A DNA stretch of 8,864 nt from an uncultured Muribaculaceae bacterium (GCA_948788915.1 CAQFOZ010000075.1:1-8864), one strand, 5' to 3'; shown: positions 1 through 7,333, counted from the stretch's first letter. Translations and numbers: made by a program. Notes: generated from the sequence alone by a model not told the origin.

Positions 1-76
1 AACCATCTCAAAAACAACTCTCAAAATTCCTCGAAAATAAATTTAAACAATTTCTTAATCTTTTATACTTACTTAT

Positions 77-1579
77 CTAACTATTCAGGATGTCCCTTTT
101 GACAGCGTTGTGCCACCCTTCTATCTTTTCTCTGATTTTCTGCGTATCTCCGGATGGCTTGAAATCTTTTTCAATTTGCCATTGGCGTTTGATTGAATCG
201 ATGTCTGCCCAATATCCGACGGCCAGTCCTGCGAGATATGCTGCACCCAGAGCTGTGGTTTCTGTTATACGCGGACGGAGCACTTCGGTGTGGAGTATAT
301 CGCTTTGGAATTGCATCAGCAAGTTATTGCGTGAGGCACCACCATCCACTTTAAGGTTGCATATGTTCAGTCCGGAATCCAGTTCCATCGCTTTTACTAT
401 ATCGTAGGTCTGGAAAGCTATTCCTTCAAGTGCGGCGCGTGCGATATGTGCGGATGTTGTACCCCTTGATATTCCGGAGATCAATCCGCGGGCATCAGGA
501 TCCCAATAAGGTGCGCCAAGTCCGGTAAGAGCCGGTACGAAGTATACACCGTCGGTGTCAGGTACTGATGAGGCTAACTCTTCAACGTCCGAGGAACATG
601 ATATGCATCTGAGATTGTCGCGAAGCCATTGAACTACTGATCCTCCGACAAATATAGAGCCTTCCAGAGCATAGTTTACGGTGTCGCCTATTTTCCATGC
701 AATAGTGGTAAGCAGCCGGTTTTGGGATAAAATCGGTTTTGTGCCACTGTTCATAAGCAGGAAGCATCCTGTTCCGTATGTATTTTTTACTGATCCCGGT
801 TCAACGCACATCTGACCGAAAAGTGCGGCCTGTTGATCACCGGCCATACCCGCAATGGGTACCGGATGAGCGAAGATGGTTGATGTAGTGTTGCCGTAAA
901 CTTCGCTTGATGATTTCACTTCAGGCATCATCGAACGAGGAATGTCGAAATAGTCAAGCAACTCCTGATCCCATTCCAGCGTATTAATATTATATAGCAT
1001 GGTGCGGGATGCGTTTGTAACGTCTGTGACATGTGCGTTGCCACGTGTGAGTCTCCATACAAGCCATGTGTCGACTGTGCCGAAAAGAAGTTTACCCTCT
1101 TTTGCGCGTGCTTTTGCACCGGGCACATTATCCAAAATCCATTTGATTTTTGTTGCGCTGAAATAAGCATCCGGAATCAGTCCGGTTTTCTGGCGTATGG
1201 TGTCTTCCATTCCGTCAGCAATAATTTTTTCACAATATGGGGAGGTTCGTCTGTCTTGCCAGACAATGGCATTATACACGGGTTCGTCCGTGTCTCGGTC
1301 CCATACTATGGTAGTTTCGCGTTGATTGGTTATTCCTATGGCTTCGATATTTTTGCCGTTGATGTCTATGGAAGAAATAGCTTCGGCAATAACAGCCGCC
1401 TGTGATGCCCATATCTGATGGGGATCATGTTCCACCCATCCGGAGCGTGGGAAAATCTGGGGAAACTCTTTCTGTGCAATTGCACGTATGGAACCGCTGT
1501 GGTCAAACACTATAGCACGGGAGCTACTTGTTCCCTGATCGAGGGAAAGGATGTATTTTTCATCGCTTTGAGTTGTCAT
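77..1579 (-). CDS. glpK: Glycerol kinase
   Basis: This enzyme phosphorylates glycerol to sn-glycerol-3-phosphate with ATP in the cytoplasm, feeding glycolysis and phospholipid synthesis. The 500-residue product has the normal family length and is a FGGY-type kinase. Visible motifs are the N-terminal phosphate-binding DQGTSSSR (residues 14-21), NQRET (85-89), WQDRR (107-111), AGDQQAALFGQ (246-256) with Asp248 matching the catalytic base Asp245 of the E. coli enzyme, YGTG (268-271), GLGAPYWDPDARG (353-365) and the C-terminal nucleotide-site DGGAS (412-416). The ATG at 1579 is well placed because the ATP-binding strand begins about ten residues later. The gene follows the SGNH hydrolase in the same direction, but a hairpin terminator lies between them, so it probably has its own promoter in 1580-1626. 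I could not find a clean TAnnTTTG box there. Any glycerol facilitator or glp partner would lie beyond the left edge. Confidence 0.97.
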   Translation of the reverse strand: MTTQSDEKYILSLDQGTSSSRAIVFDHSGSIRAIAQKEFPQIFPRSGWVEHDPHQIWASQAAVIAEAISSIDINGKNIEAIGITNQRETTIVWDRDTDEPVYNAIVWQDRRTSPYCEKIIADGMEDTIRQKTGLIPDAYFSATKIKWILDNVPGAKARAKEGKLLFGTVDTWLVWRLTRGNAHVTDVTNASRTMLYNINTLEWDQELLDYFDIPRSMMPEVKSSSEVYGNTTSTIFAHPVPIAGMAGDQQAALFGQMCVEPGSVKNTYGTGCFLLMNSGTKPILSQNRLLTTIAWKIGDTVNYALEGSIFVGGSVVQWLRDNLRCISCSSDVEELASSVPDTDGVYFVPALTGLGAPYWDPDARGLISGISRGTTSAHIARAALEGIAFQTYDIVKAMELDSGLNICNLKVDGGASRNNLLMQFQSDILHTEVLRPRITETTALGAAYLAGLAVGYWADIDSIKRQWQIEKDFKPSGDTQKIREKIEGWHNAVKRDILNS

Positions 1580-1626
1580 GGCATGAGTATTTTGGTTTAA
1601 AATAAACTATTTTATTAATAAATGCG

Positions 1627-1662
1627 AAAACAGATGATTTTGTTTTGAAAATCATCTGTTTT
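1627..1662 (-). terminator. Hairpin terminator after the SGNH hydrolase gene
   Basis: A perfect 15-bp inverted repeat (arms 1627-1641 and 1648-1662, core CAGATGATTTT) surrounds a 6-nt loop. On the minus strand it starts 24 nt after the stop of the SGNH hydrolase gene and its descending arm ends in a run of four T. This is the expected layout of an intrinsic terminator separating that gene from glpK. The A-run at one end and T-run at the other would let it work on both strands, but no plus-strand gene reads into it. Confidence 0.75.
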
Positions 1663-1686
1663 GGATCGATTATATAAGTTTCAAAA

Positions 1687-2763
1687 TTAGCGAATGCCGT
1701 GTTTATGCAGGATCTTTAACAATCGAGGCTGCAATTTATTGGCCCAACGCCAATATCCAAGATCCGAAGGGTGTGTCCCATCTGCCGAAGTGACGTGATC
1801 TGTTCCGGTCAGATCCGGAATATCGATAAAATAGACATTGTCAAAACGCTTCATGGCCAAGCTCATCATTTCACGAGCTGTAGCCCGTTTGGCACTCTCG
1901 GCAGCTCTGCGCTTCAAATCAAAATTATTATTTTCACGGTAAATTGTCTGTACAAAAATCAACGGAGTATCAGGTTGCTTTTGTCGGATAATTTCGATAA
2001 ACGGAATCAGACGTTCTCGAATCATATCTGCATCAGGATTTGAAAAACCGTCGAAGACCATGGCATCAGCATCCGTAACATCAGCAAGGTATCGTGCAAA
2101 ATAGTCCTGTAACATGCAATTCCCGCTACATGCTATACTACAAAAATTGAGTCCGGTATTTCGTCCGATTTGCATAGGATAACTCATTCCCGAGCGACTG
2201 GTGGATACTCCGTGAGTAAAGCTGGAGCCGAAGATCATGATTTTATGACGGAACGGATTTTGCAAAGGTTCGAGCATGGCGTTTTTGTCAACACCGATTT
2301 GTAGGGAGCGTAACTCACTATAATTAGGCAGATAGAGCAAACACTCTTTTTCATTTGAATCCATATGGCTAATCAACATGAGAGTGTCTCCTCTATGACG
2401 AGGAGCTGCTGACATTGCATAAAGCCATTCACCTTTTTCGCGAATATATAGGTCGAATCCCTCATATGCAACACGTGGAGTACTTGCACCATGGTATTCG
2501 AACGGGGCGTAAACAGGAGCAAGGTCAATTCGAGATGAATTGGTTTTGAAGACTACAGCCAGTCCAGTACTGCATCGAACTTTCTGGTTCTCGCCTTTGG
2601 TAAATCCTTTGTATGTTACCGTATCTATACGGTGATATGGATGTGGTGTTGGCATTCCTTTGCCAGTAATGGTCAACTTTGAAGCATCGTAGAAGCGTTG
2701 CTGTGCCGGAAGGCATAGGCTCGCTCCAAGCAATGTGGCTGCTAAGATTAGTAAGCGTTTCAT
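1687..2763 (-). CDS. Secreted SGNH/GDSL-type hydrolase with GxDLY N-terminal domain
   Basis: This is a predicted exported esterase of 358 residues; the substrate cannot be read from the sequence. Residues 1-20 form a classical signal peptide (basic start, hydrophobic core, likely cleavage after LPA before QQ). The cysteine at 17 does not sit in a good lipobox, so a lipoprotein is unlikely. An N-terminal beta-rich domain carries GFDLY at 102-106, the motif that names the GxDLY domain found before SGNH hydrolase domains. The catalytic domain runs from about 173. Block I is GSSFTHG (179-185) with Ser181 as nucleophile, block II has Gly214, block III has Asn242 in SNPD, and block V is DGTHP with Asp328 and His331. 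Block I departs from canonical GDSL, which is common in SGNH families. It lies 35 nt after the LD-carboxypeptidase gene and is probably its operon partner. A carbohydrate or cell-wall O-acyl esterase role is possible but is inference. Confidence 0.88.
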   Translation of the reverse strand: MKRLLILAATLLGASLCLPAQQRFYDASKLTITGKGMPTPHPYHRIDTVTYKGFTKGENQKVRCSTGLAVVFKTNSSRIDLAPVYAPFEYHGASTPRVAYEGFDLYIREKGEWLYAMSAAPRHRGDTLMLISHMDSNEKECLLYLPNYSELRSLQIGVDKNAMLEPLQNPFRHKIMIFGSSFTHGVSTSRSGMSYPMQIGRNTGLNFCSIACSGNCMLQDYFARYLADVTDADAMVFDGFSNPDADMIRERLIPFIEIIRQKQPDTPLIFVQTIYRENNNFDLKRRAAESAKRATAREMMSLAMKRFDNVYFIDIPDLTGTDHVTSADGTHPSDLGYWRWANKLQPRLLKILHKHGIR

Positions 2764-2798
2764 GATAGGTTAAATATTAGTTAATTCAAGACAGGCTA

Positions 2799-3785
2799 TT
2801 AGTTTTTCTTTAGAGATATAGGAGGAGTTGCGGGGCAATCTGAAAAAGGCTTATACTGTGTTAATTCTGTGGTTGTAGCGCTAACCTTCAGATATGTTTC
2901 AGCTCCTTCGACAAGCGGCATGTTCCTTTCGATGTGGCCACACAGGAAATCATATACAACAGGAATGTCGGATATTTCATGGACTTCAAGAAAACTATCT
3001 ATCATGCTTTCCATTGAGGAGTGGTCGGCAGATTGACGATATTCGGTAAATTGCCCGACAATCAAACCTTTGATTTTGTTTAACACACCTTGCATCAGCA
3101 GTCTGTAAAGCACCCGTTCCACTTTGTATATGGGTTCAGCAATATCCTCGATAAATAATATAGAGTCTTCTTCAGCAATTCTGTTTGCCATGTCGAAAGG
3201 TGTCCCGGCCAGCCCATTCAACACAGCCAGGTTCCCACCGAATAGTCTTCCTTGAGCTGTGCCCGGCCGGTTGGCCGGAAGAGTTGCATTTATATTGTCT
3301 CTTACAACATTATATTCCGGAAGTTTATCTTCCAGAATAATTTTCATTATCTCTTTTACTCCCGGATCATCGGAATTAAAATTACGGGTCATAGGTCCGT
3401 GAACGGACATTATTCCCTGCTTGGCTGTTGCTGCATGCAAGGCAGAGATGTCAGAAAATCCGATTAACCATTTAGGATTGTCGTGCAGAAGGTTGTCAGG
3501 AATATCGGTAAGAAGGTGAGTCGCTCCATATCCTCCCCGTCCGCATAAAACGGCTTTGATGCTTTTATCCTCCCATACATTCAGAAAATCGGACAGTCTT
3601 TCTTGACGCGATGCCGCGTAAGATCCACATTGTGGACCTTTGGCATGTGGCATTATTAATGGAACCAACCCCTGTTCTCTAAGGAATAAACATGCATTGT
3701 CGATATATTCACTTTTTACCGCGGAGGCAGGAGAGATGATTGCCACTTTGTCTCCCGGATTCAGTTTTTCAGGTTTAATCATCAT
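2799..3785 (-). CDS. LD-carboxypeptidase, peptidase family S66 (LdcA-like)
   Basis: The product is a serine peptidase of family S66, whose characterised members remove the terminal D-Ala from muramyl tetrapeptides in the cytoplasm during peptidoglycan recycling. The 328 residues match the usual length and there is no signal peptide, consistent with a cytoplasmic place of work. The start GDKVAIISPAS (11-21) is the family's N-terminal signature. CGRGGYGATHLL (81-92) and IGFSD (108-112) follow, with Ser111 as nucleophile. Glu213 in FIEDI and His284 in CGHIERNMP complete the triad at nearly the spacing of Ser115/Glu217/His285 in the Pseudomonas enzyme. Two adjacent ATG codons occur at the start; the outer one is used here and the difference is one residue. 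It probably begins a two-gene unit with the SGNH hydrolase. A microcin-C7 self-immunity role (MccF branch of S66) is the main alternative, but no microcin genes are nearby. Confidence 0.93.
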   Translation of the reverse strand: MMIKPEKLNPGDKVAIISPASAVKSEYIDNACLFLREQGLVPLIMPHAKGPQCGSYAASRQERLSDFLNVWEDKSIKAVLCGRGGYGATHLLTDIPDNLLHDNPKWLIGFSDISALHAATAKQGIMSVHGPMTRNFNSDDPGVKEIMKIILEDKLPEYNVVRDNINATLPANRPGTAQGRLFGGNLAVLNGLAGTPFDMANRIAEEDSILFIEDIAEPIYKVERVLYRLLMQGVLNKIKGLIVGQFTEYRQSADHSSMESMIDSFLEVHEISDIPVVYDFLCGHIERNMPLVEGAETYLKVSATTTELTQYKPFSDCPATPPISLKKN

Positions 3786-4011
3786 TGTAGTAGGAAGGTG
3801 TTGTGTTATGTTTCAAGATATCAATAATCTTGTAAGTAGTTACTAAAAATTAATCGACATATGTTTATAAAGTAGTCGGATGTCTTGAACTATAAAACTT
3901 GTTCTTTTTGACCATTCCGGCATTGTCAGTCAGTCGCATATGCCTATATGCTTCTTCCTTCCGCGGCCGGACTGTCTCAAAAATCCCCGCGTTTTATATG
4001 TTCATAAATTT
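3786..4011. other. Spacer between the radical SAM and LD-carboxypeptidase genes
   Basis: This 226-nt spacer holds no credible gene. On the minus strand it should contain the end of the radical SAM transcript and possibly a promoter for the LD-carboxypeptidase. I see only a weak hairpin (GCATAT and ATATGC around a 4-nt loop, 3936-3951), with no T-run, and no clean TAnnTTTG box. TATCTTGA (3821-3814, minus strand) is the closest, and it lacks a good upstream element. It is unresolved whether the radical SAM gene reads through into the next gene. Confidence 0.4.
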
Positions 4012-4797
4012 TCAGCAACTACTTACCTTGATCCCGGCGGCTTTGATTGTTTCAGCGATCCGGTCAAGTTCCTCTTTTTCCACCTTTATAAGATGTTCCT
4101 CAGGTGTGGACCGATCCAGACTGTAGATCATCACTTCTTTCGGCTGAATCTTTTTATATGCTTCTATCAGTGCGTTGATTTCCTCATTCGTACTATTGTC
4201 TATTCTCATTCCGTTGTGTTCTCCCCGCAGAATCATGGTCTGTATAATTCCTGTCCCGGCAAACTGTTTTAATCCATCCACAACTTTTTCTACAGTAAAT
4301 TCCTTGGATTGCGGACGATCGATAAGTCTCATTGTGGAGTCTATGGCTGAATCGAGTTTGAGGATATTGTTGTCCACTTTCTTTAGGGTGTCAGCAACTT
4401 GGTTGTCAAAAATACGGGTTGAATTTGTCAGGACAGATACTTTTGCTTCCGGATAGTATTTGTTGCGTAGATCCATGACATCTGTCACTATGTCTGGAAA
4501 TTCGGGATGCAAGGTGGGCTCTCCGTTGCCGGAGAATGTTATAACATTCAGAGTTTTGTTTGCGGCAGACATCTCTTTTAGTTTGCTTTCAAGATCCTGC
4601 TTTACTTTTTCACGGGCGGGAAGTCCTGTTGTTCCTTTTCCCTGGGAATTAAAGCCTGCCTCACAATAAAGGCAGTCGAATGAGCAGACTTTGCCGTCGT
4701 CCGGCATAAGGTTGATACCTAACGACACACCGAGTCTGCGGCTGTGTATCGGTCCGAAAACAGTTGAATGAAACAAAACCGTCTGATCTTTGCCCAT
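4012..4797 (-). CDS. Radical SAM Fe-S oxidoreductase (COG0731-like)
   Basis: The 261-residue product is a radical SAM protein. CSFDCLYCE carries the CxxxCxxC motif at Cys38, Cys42 and Cys45, which binds the 4Fe-4S cluster that cleaves S-adenosylmethionine. SGNGEPTLHPEF (89-100) corresponds to the glycine-rich SAM-binding GGE region. The N-terminal FGPIHSRRLGVSLGINLMP (14-32) is characteristic of the bacterial COG0731 group of single-domain radical SAM proteins. That group is related to the core of the tRNA wybutosine enzyme TYW1, but its reaction is unknown. The predicted start lies about 26 nt after a good TAnnTTTG box, which supports it. The protein ends in VSSC. No substrate peptide or partner enzyme is adjacent, so no specific pathway can be assigned. 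It is the first gene leftward from the divergent spacer. Confidence 0.92.
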   Translation of the reverse strand: MGKDQTVLFHSTVFGPIHSRRLGVSLGINLMPDDGKVCSFDCLYCEAGFNSQGKGTTGLPAREKVKQDLESKLKEMSAANKTLNVITFSGNGEPTLHPEFPDIVTDVMDLRNKYYPEAKVSVLTNSTRIFDNQVADTLKKVDNNILKLDSAIDSTMRLIDRPQSKEFTVEKVVDGLKQFAGTGIIQTMILRGEHNGMRIDNSTNEEINALIEAYKKIQPKEVMIYSLDRSTPEEHLIKVEKEELDRIAETIKAAGIKVSSC

Positions 4798-4822
4798 CGT
4801 TTTTATATTTGGTTTATAACTA

Positions 4823-4830
4823 CAAAGATA
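4823..4830 (-). promoter_or_regulatory. Bacteroidetes-type -7 promoter box for the radical SAM gene
   Basis: Read on the minus strand, 4830 to 4823 is TATCTTTG, an exact match to the Bacteroidetes sigma-ABfr -7 consensus TAnnTTTG. It lies 25 nt upstream of the radical SAM ATG, implying a leader of roughly 20 nt. The -33 element is poor: only TTTCC occurs at about the right spacing upstream. The box and position are seen; promoter function is inferred. Confidence 0.5.
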
Positions 4831-4885
4831 GTATTTTTTTTAATGGAAATAATAATGAAGATTAATATAAAATATTACTGTATCG

Positions 4886-4970
4886 TGTGTTTTTCGCGAC
4901 TTGGGGACAAGTCGCAGTCCCGGCACAGACGGGTAAAGGAGCATAAATAGTGATGATAGGTTTATGAGGA
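4886..4970 (+). repeat. Dispersed intergenic repeat, copy 1
   Basis: Positions 4893-4970 align without gaps to 8787-8864 with 74 of 78 bases identical. Positions 4886-4920 are identical over 35 nt to 5165-5199. Near its 5' end is a perfect hairpin (4896-4915): arms GCGACTTG and CAAGTCGC around GGGA, a GNRA-type loop. A second, shorter hairpin can form from CCCG (4919-4922) and CGGG (4930-4933) around 7 nt. The tail contains four consecutive in-frame stop codons (TAG TGA TGA TAG, 4948-4959). The copy may continue past 4970, because its partner is cut by the window end. No transposase is linked to it. Confidence 0.85.
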
Positions 4971-4979
4971 ATCGCGGAT

Positions 4980-5003
4980 ATCAAGCGCATTAATGCGCTT
5001 GAT
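4980..5003. repeat. Perfect 24-bp palindrome
   Basis: The 24 bases are fully self-complementary; the half-site is ATCAAGCGCATT. There is no loop, so it suits a dimeric protein's binding site or cruciform better than an RNA hairpin. It begins 10 nt after the end of the aligned part of repeat copy 1 and may belong to the same larger element. It is about 460 nt upstream of the ABC transporter start and about 180 nt upstream of the radical SAM start. Confidence 0.75.
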
Positions 5004-5077
5004 GAGGGGCACGGAAAGGGGCGGATTGAGGCGCGGATTTTTTTATTCTTGAGCTGGTAAGGGACGCTGAATCACTG

Positions 5078-5109
5078 TTTACTAAAAAATGGGGCCATTT
5101 TTTAGTAAA
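5078..5109. repeat. 15-bp-stem inverted repeat
   Basis: Arms TTTACTAAAAAATGG (5078-5092) and its exact complement (5095-5109) are separated by only two bases. As RNA the realistic fold is a 13-bp stem with a GGGGCC loop. It is not a conventional terminator: no gene ends nearby and no T-run follows. CGGAT motifs flank it on both sides. Confidence 0.75.
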
Positions 5110-5164
5110 GGACGCGGATTGGGACGGATGTCGCACGGATTGTAAGGCTTGGTTCCTTCAAAGT

Positions 5165-5199
5165 TGTGTTTTTCGCGACTTGGGGACAAGTCGCAGTCC
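5165..5199 (+). repeat. Dispersed intergenic repeat, core copy 2
   Basis: These 35 bases are identical to 4886-4920 in copy 1, including the perfect GCGACTTG/CAAGTCGC hairpin with GGGA loop at 5175-5194. Sequence identity stops at 5199, so the downstream tail of copies 1 and 3 is absent. A different small hairpin follows instead (ACCGT 5202-5206 with ACGGT 5214-5218 around 7 nt). This copy is in the same orientation as the others. Confidence 0.85.
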
Positions 5200-5336
5200 T
5201 AACCGTCGGGTACACGGTGACCGCTGTTAACAAGTATTCTGTTAAGAAGTAGGATGTGAGATAAAGATATATTATTTGTTTTATATTAATCGCATATGTT
5301 TGGTGCCGGGAGATATTTTATTTGAATAAAAAAGTG

Positions 5337-5344
5337 TAACTTTA
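5337..5344 (+). promoter_or_regulatory. Candidate -7 promoter box for the ABC transporter cluster
   Basis: TAACTTTA differs by one base from the Bacteroidetes consensus TAnnTTTG and sits in an AT-rich tract, giving a leader of roughly 110 nt before the ATG at 5463. The nearest TTTG upstream (5321-5324) is only 12 nt away, too close for a normal -33 element. TATCTTGC at 5405-5412 is a weaker alternative nearer the start. This is a tentative call. Confidence 0.3.
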
Positions 5345-5462
5345 CGAAGTAAATTATTTTTAAAAACAGATTTTTTTAGTGTCTGAAATAATTTATAAAT
5401 ACAGTATCTTGCTACCTGAATAGTTGTAGTAAAATGTTTCGTTCGAACTGACGTAGACAATA

Positions 5463-7298
5463 ATGAAAGAATTTTTCAAATTCATACGGCGATTTGCCGG
5501 ACCTTATAAATGGAATATTATTTTCAGTATATTTTTTAATATGCTGACAGCCGCGTTGACGCTGGTATCTTTTGCATTTATAATGCCGATTCTCAGACTC
5601 CTTTTCGGTCTTGATTCAACACAATATCGGTTTATGGAGTGGGGATCCGGAAAGCTTACAGATGTCCTTCAGAATAATTTCTATTATTATGTCTCAGGCA
5701 TGATAACGGATCATGGACAGTCTGCCACTCTTCTTTTTCTGGGAATACTTCTGGTGATTGCCACTTTCTTTAAGGTAATGACCGCTTATTTCAGCGAATG
5801 GCTGACTCTTCCAATGCAGAATGGTCTGACGCGCGATATCCGTAACCGTATGTATGATAAGATTGTGTCTCTGCCTATCGGTTTCTTTACCAATGAGCGC
5901 AAGGGGGATATAATGGCGCGAATCTCAGGTGATGTCATGGAAACTCAGACCTCTGTGATGTCGAGTCTTTACAGCGTTATCAAATATCCGATAATGATTA
6001 TCGTATGTCTGGGAATGATGCTCGCGTTAAGTTGGAAACTCACCTTGTTTGTGTTCATTATACTTCCTGTGATAGGATTGTTGATGAATGTTATAGGTAA
6101 GAAACTCAAGGCTCAGAGTCTCAGGGCCCAACAACGTTTTGGTTCCATTATGTCAAATCTTGAGGAGACTATCGGAGGTCTCCGTGTCATCAAGGCTTTC
6201 AATGCGGAAAGACTGATGGAGCGTAATTTCTCTGAAGAGACAAGAGATTTGTGCCACATACATAATGTAATGGGACGCCGATATGCTTTGGCACATCCGG
6301 TAAGTGAGTTTCTTGGTACCGTTGCAGTGGCGGCAATCCTATGGTTCGGAGGATTTCTTATAGTTTCAGGGAAGACATCGCTGGATGCCTCGAGTTTTAT
6401 TTATTTTCTTATTCTGTTTTATAATCTTATCAGTCCGGCCAAAGAGCTCGCTAAAACTTCATATACCATACAGAAGGGTCTTGCGGCCATGGCGCGTATA
6501 GATATGATTCTCAATGCGGAAAATACAATTATAGATCCTGAGAATCCGGAGCATCTTCCTGAAAAAACTAAACTTAGCACCATAGAATACCGCAATGTGT
6601 ATTTCAGTTATAACGGAGAGAAAGATGTGCTCCGGGACATTAATCTGAAAATAGAACCGGGGACAACAGTGGCCATCGTCGGACAGTCCGGATCTGGCAA
6701 ATCCACACTTGCGGATCTTGTGCCACGTTTCTGGGATGTGTGTTCCGGGGAGGTCTGTGTCGACGGTATAAATGTCAAAAATCTGACTGTTCATGAGCTC
6801 CGTTCCATAATGGGTATGGTGAATCAGGAGGCGATATTGTTTAATGACACAATATACAATAATATTGTGTTCGGAATGAAGAATGTGACTCCCGAAGAAG
6901 TAGAAAGAGCGGCAAGAGTAGCGAACGCGCATGATTTTATAATGGAGACGGAAGAGGGGTATCAGACCAAGGTGGGCGATCGTGGATGTCGGCTTTCCGG
7001 AGGACAACGCCAGAGGATCAGTATTGCAAGAGCTGTGCTGCGTAATCCGTCAATACTGATTCTTGATGAGGCAACATCTGCGCTCGATACAGAGAGTGAA
7101 CGTCTTGTGCAGGATGCTCTCGAAAGATTGATGAAGGATCGGACCACTATTGTCATCGCACACAGATTGTCCACAATTGTCAATGCCGACAAGATCTGTG
7201 TGATGCACGAAGGACGGATTGTTGAAACCGGTACACACCAGGAACTGATTGGTCTGAATGGAATATATAGTCGGCTTGTGGATATGCAGCAGGTGTGA
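5463..7298 (+). CDS. ABC transporter, fused permease/ATPase (MsbA-like exporter)
   Basis: This inner-membrane half-transporter of 611 residues would work as a homodimer that exports a substrate using ATP. The permease domain occupies about residues 1-350, with hydrophobic helices near 18-48, 88-110, 172-192, 193-212, 283-302 and 311-323. The linker leads into the nucleotide-binding domain from about 373. There, Walker A is GQSGSGKST (407-415), the Q-loop glutamine is Gln455, the ABC signature is LSGGQRQR (511-518), Walker B is ILILDE (531-536) with Glu536 as catalytic base, the D-loop is SALD (539-542), and His567 is the switch histidine. All catalytic residues are intact. The fold and length fit the lipid A flippase MsbA and related lipid or drug exporters, and sequence alone does not settle the substrate. 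Its TGA overlaps a possible GTG start of the next gene and lies 35 nt before the chosen ATG, so it leads a tight operon. Confidence 0.94.
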   Translation: MKEFFKFIRRFAGPYKWNIIFSIFFNMLTAALTLVSFAFIMPILRLLFGLDSTQYRFMEWGSGKLTDVLQNNFYYYVSGMITDHGQSATLLFLGILLVIATFFKVMTAYFSEWLTLPMQNGLTRDIRNRMYDKIVSLPIGFFTNERKGDIMARISGDVMETQTSVMSSLYSVIKYPIMIIVCLGMMLALSWKLTLFVFIILPVIGLLMNVIGKKLKAQSLRAQQRFGSIMSNLEETIGGLRVIKAFNAERLMERNFSEETRDLCHIHNVMGRRYALAHPVSEFLGTVAVAAILWFGGFLIVSGKTSLDASSFIYFLILFYNLISPAKELAKTSYTIQKGLAAMARIDMILNAENTIIDPENPEHLPEKTKLSTIEYRNVYFSYNGEKDVLRDINLKIEPGTTVAIVGQSGSGKSTLADLVPRFWDVCSGEVCVDGINVKNLTVHELRSIMGMVNQEAILFNDTIYNNIVFGMKNVTPEEVERAARVANAHDFIMETEEGYQTKVGDRGCRLSGGQRQRISIARAVLRNPSILILDEATSALDTESERLVQDALERLMKDRTTIVIAHRLSTIVNADKICVMHEGRIVETGTHQELIGLNGIYSRLVDMQQV

Positions 7299-7333
7299 TA
7301 ATTGGAATTTTAACTAATATACGCAATATACTT

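Larger units (their letters stand above)
4798..5462. other. Divergent intergenic region rich in repeats and palindromes
   Basis: No credible protein gene lies in this 665-nt spacer between the leftward radical SAM gene and the rightward ABC transporter gene. From left to right it contains the radical SAM promoter box, dispersed repeat copy 1 (4886-4970), a 24-bp perfect palindrome (4980-5003), two CGGATT motifs (5022, 5034), a 15-bp-stem inverted repeat (5078-5109), three more CGGAT motifs (5115, 5125, 5136), repeat core copy 2 (5165-5199), a 12-nt near-direct repeat (5224-5250) and an AT-rich leader before the ABC gene. The central part, about 4890-5225, is visibly richer in G and C than the AT-rich edges, which is unusual for a Bacteroidales spacer. 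Confidence 0.8.

Noticed and set aside
1031..1405. A 124-codon plus-strand open frame inside glpK
   Set aside because: It is antisense to conserved glycerol kinase motifs and has a cysteine- and phenylalanine-rich composition typical of a shadow frame.
4012..4797. Radical SAM gene as a RiPP maturase with a precursor peptide nearby
   Set aside because: No SPASM-like C-terminal cysteine cluster is present, the N-terminus fits the general COG0731 group, and no credible precursor-peptide gene lies in the adjoining spacers.
4768..4950. A 60-codon plus-strand frame running from the radical SAM start into repeat copy 1
   Set aside because: Half lies antisense to the radical SAM gene and promoter, and the rest is the repeat read as protein. 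Copies 2 and 3 do not preserve this protein context.
4886..5199. Possible CRISPR array
   Set aside because: There are only two cores here, 279 nt apart and not regularly spaced, no spacer-sized units, and no cas genes.
5321..5344. TTTG at 5321 with TAACTTTA at 5337 as a complete -33/-7 promoter
   Set aside because: The 12-nt gap is too short for the usual Bacteroidetes spacing of about 19 or more, so only the -7 box was kept as a weak candidate.
6459..7007. A 182-codon open frame on the minus strand inside the ABC transporter gene
   Set aside because: It is antisense to the conserved ATPase domain, its product resembles no family I know, and the sense frame has intact Walker and signature motifs. 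It is a shadow of the real gene.
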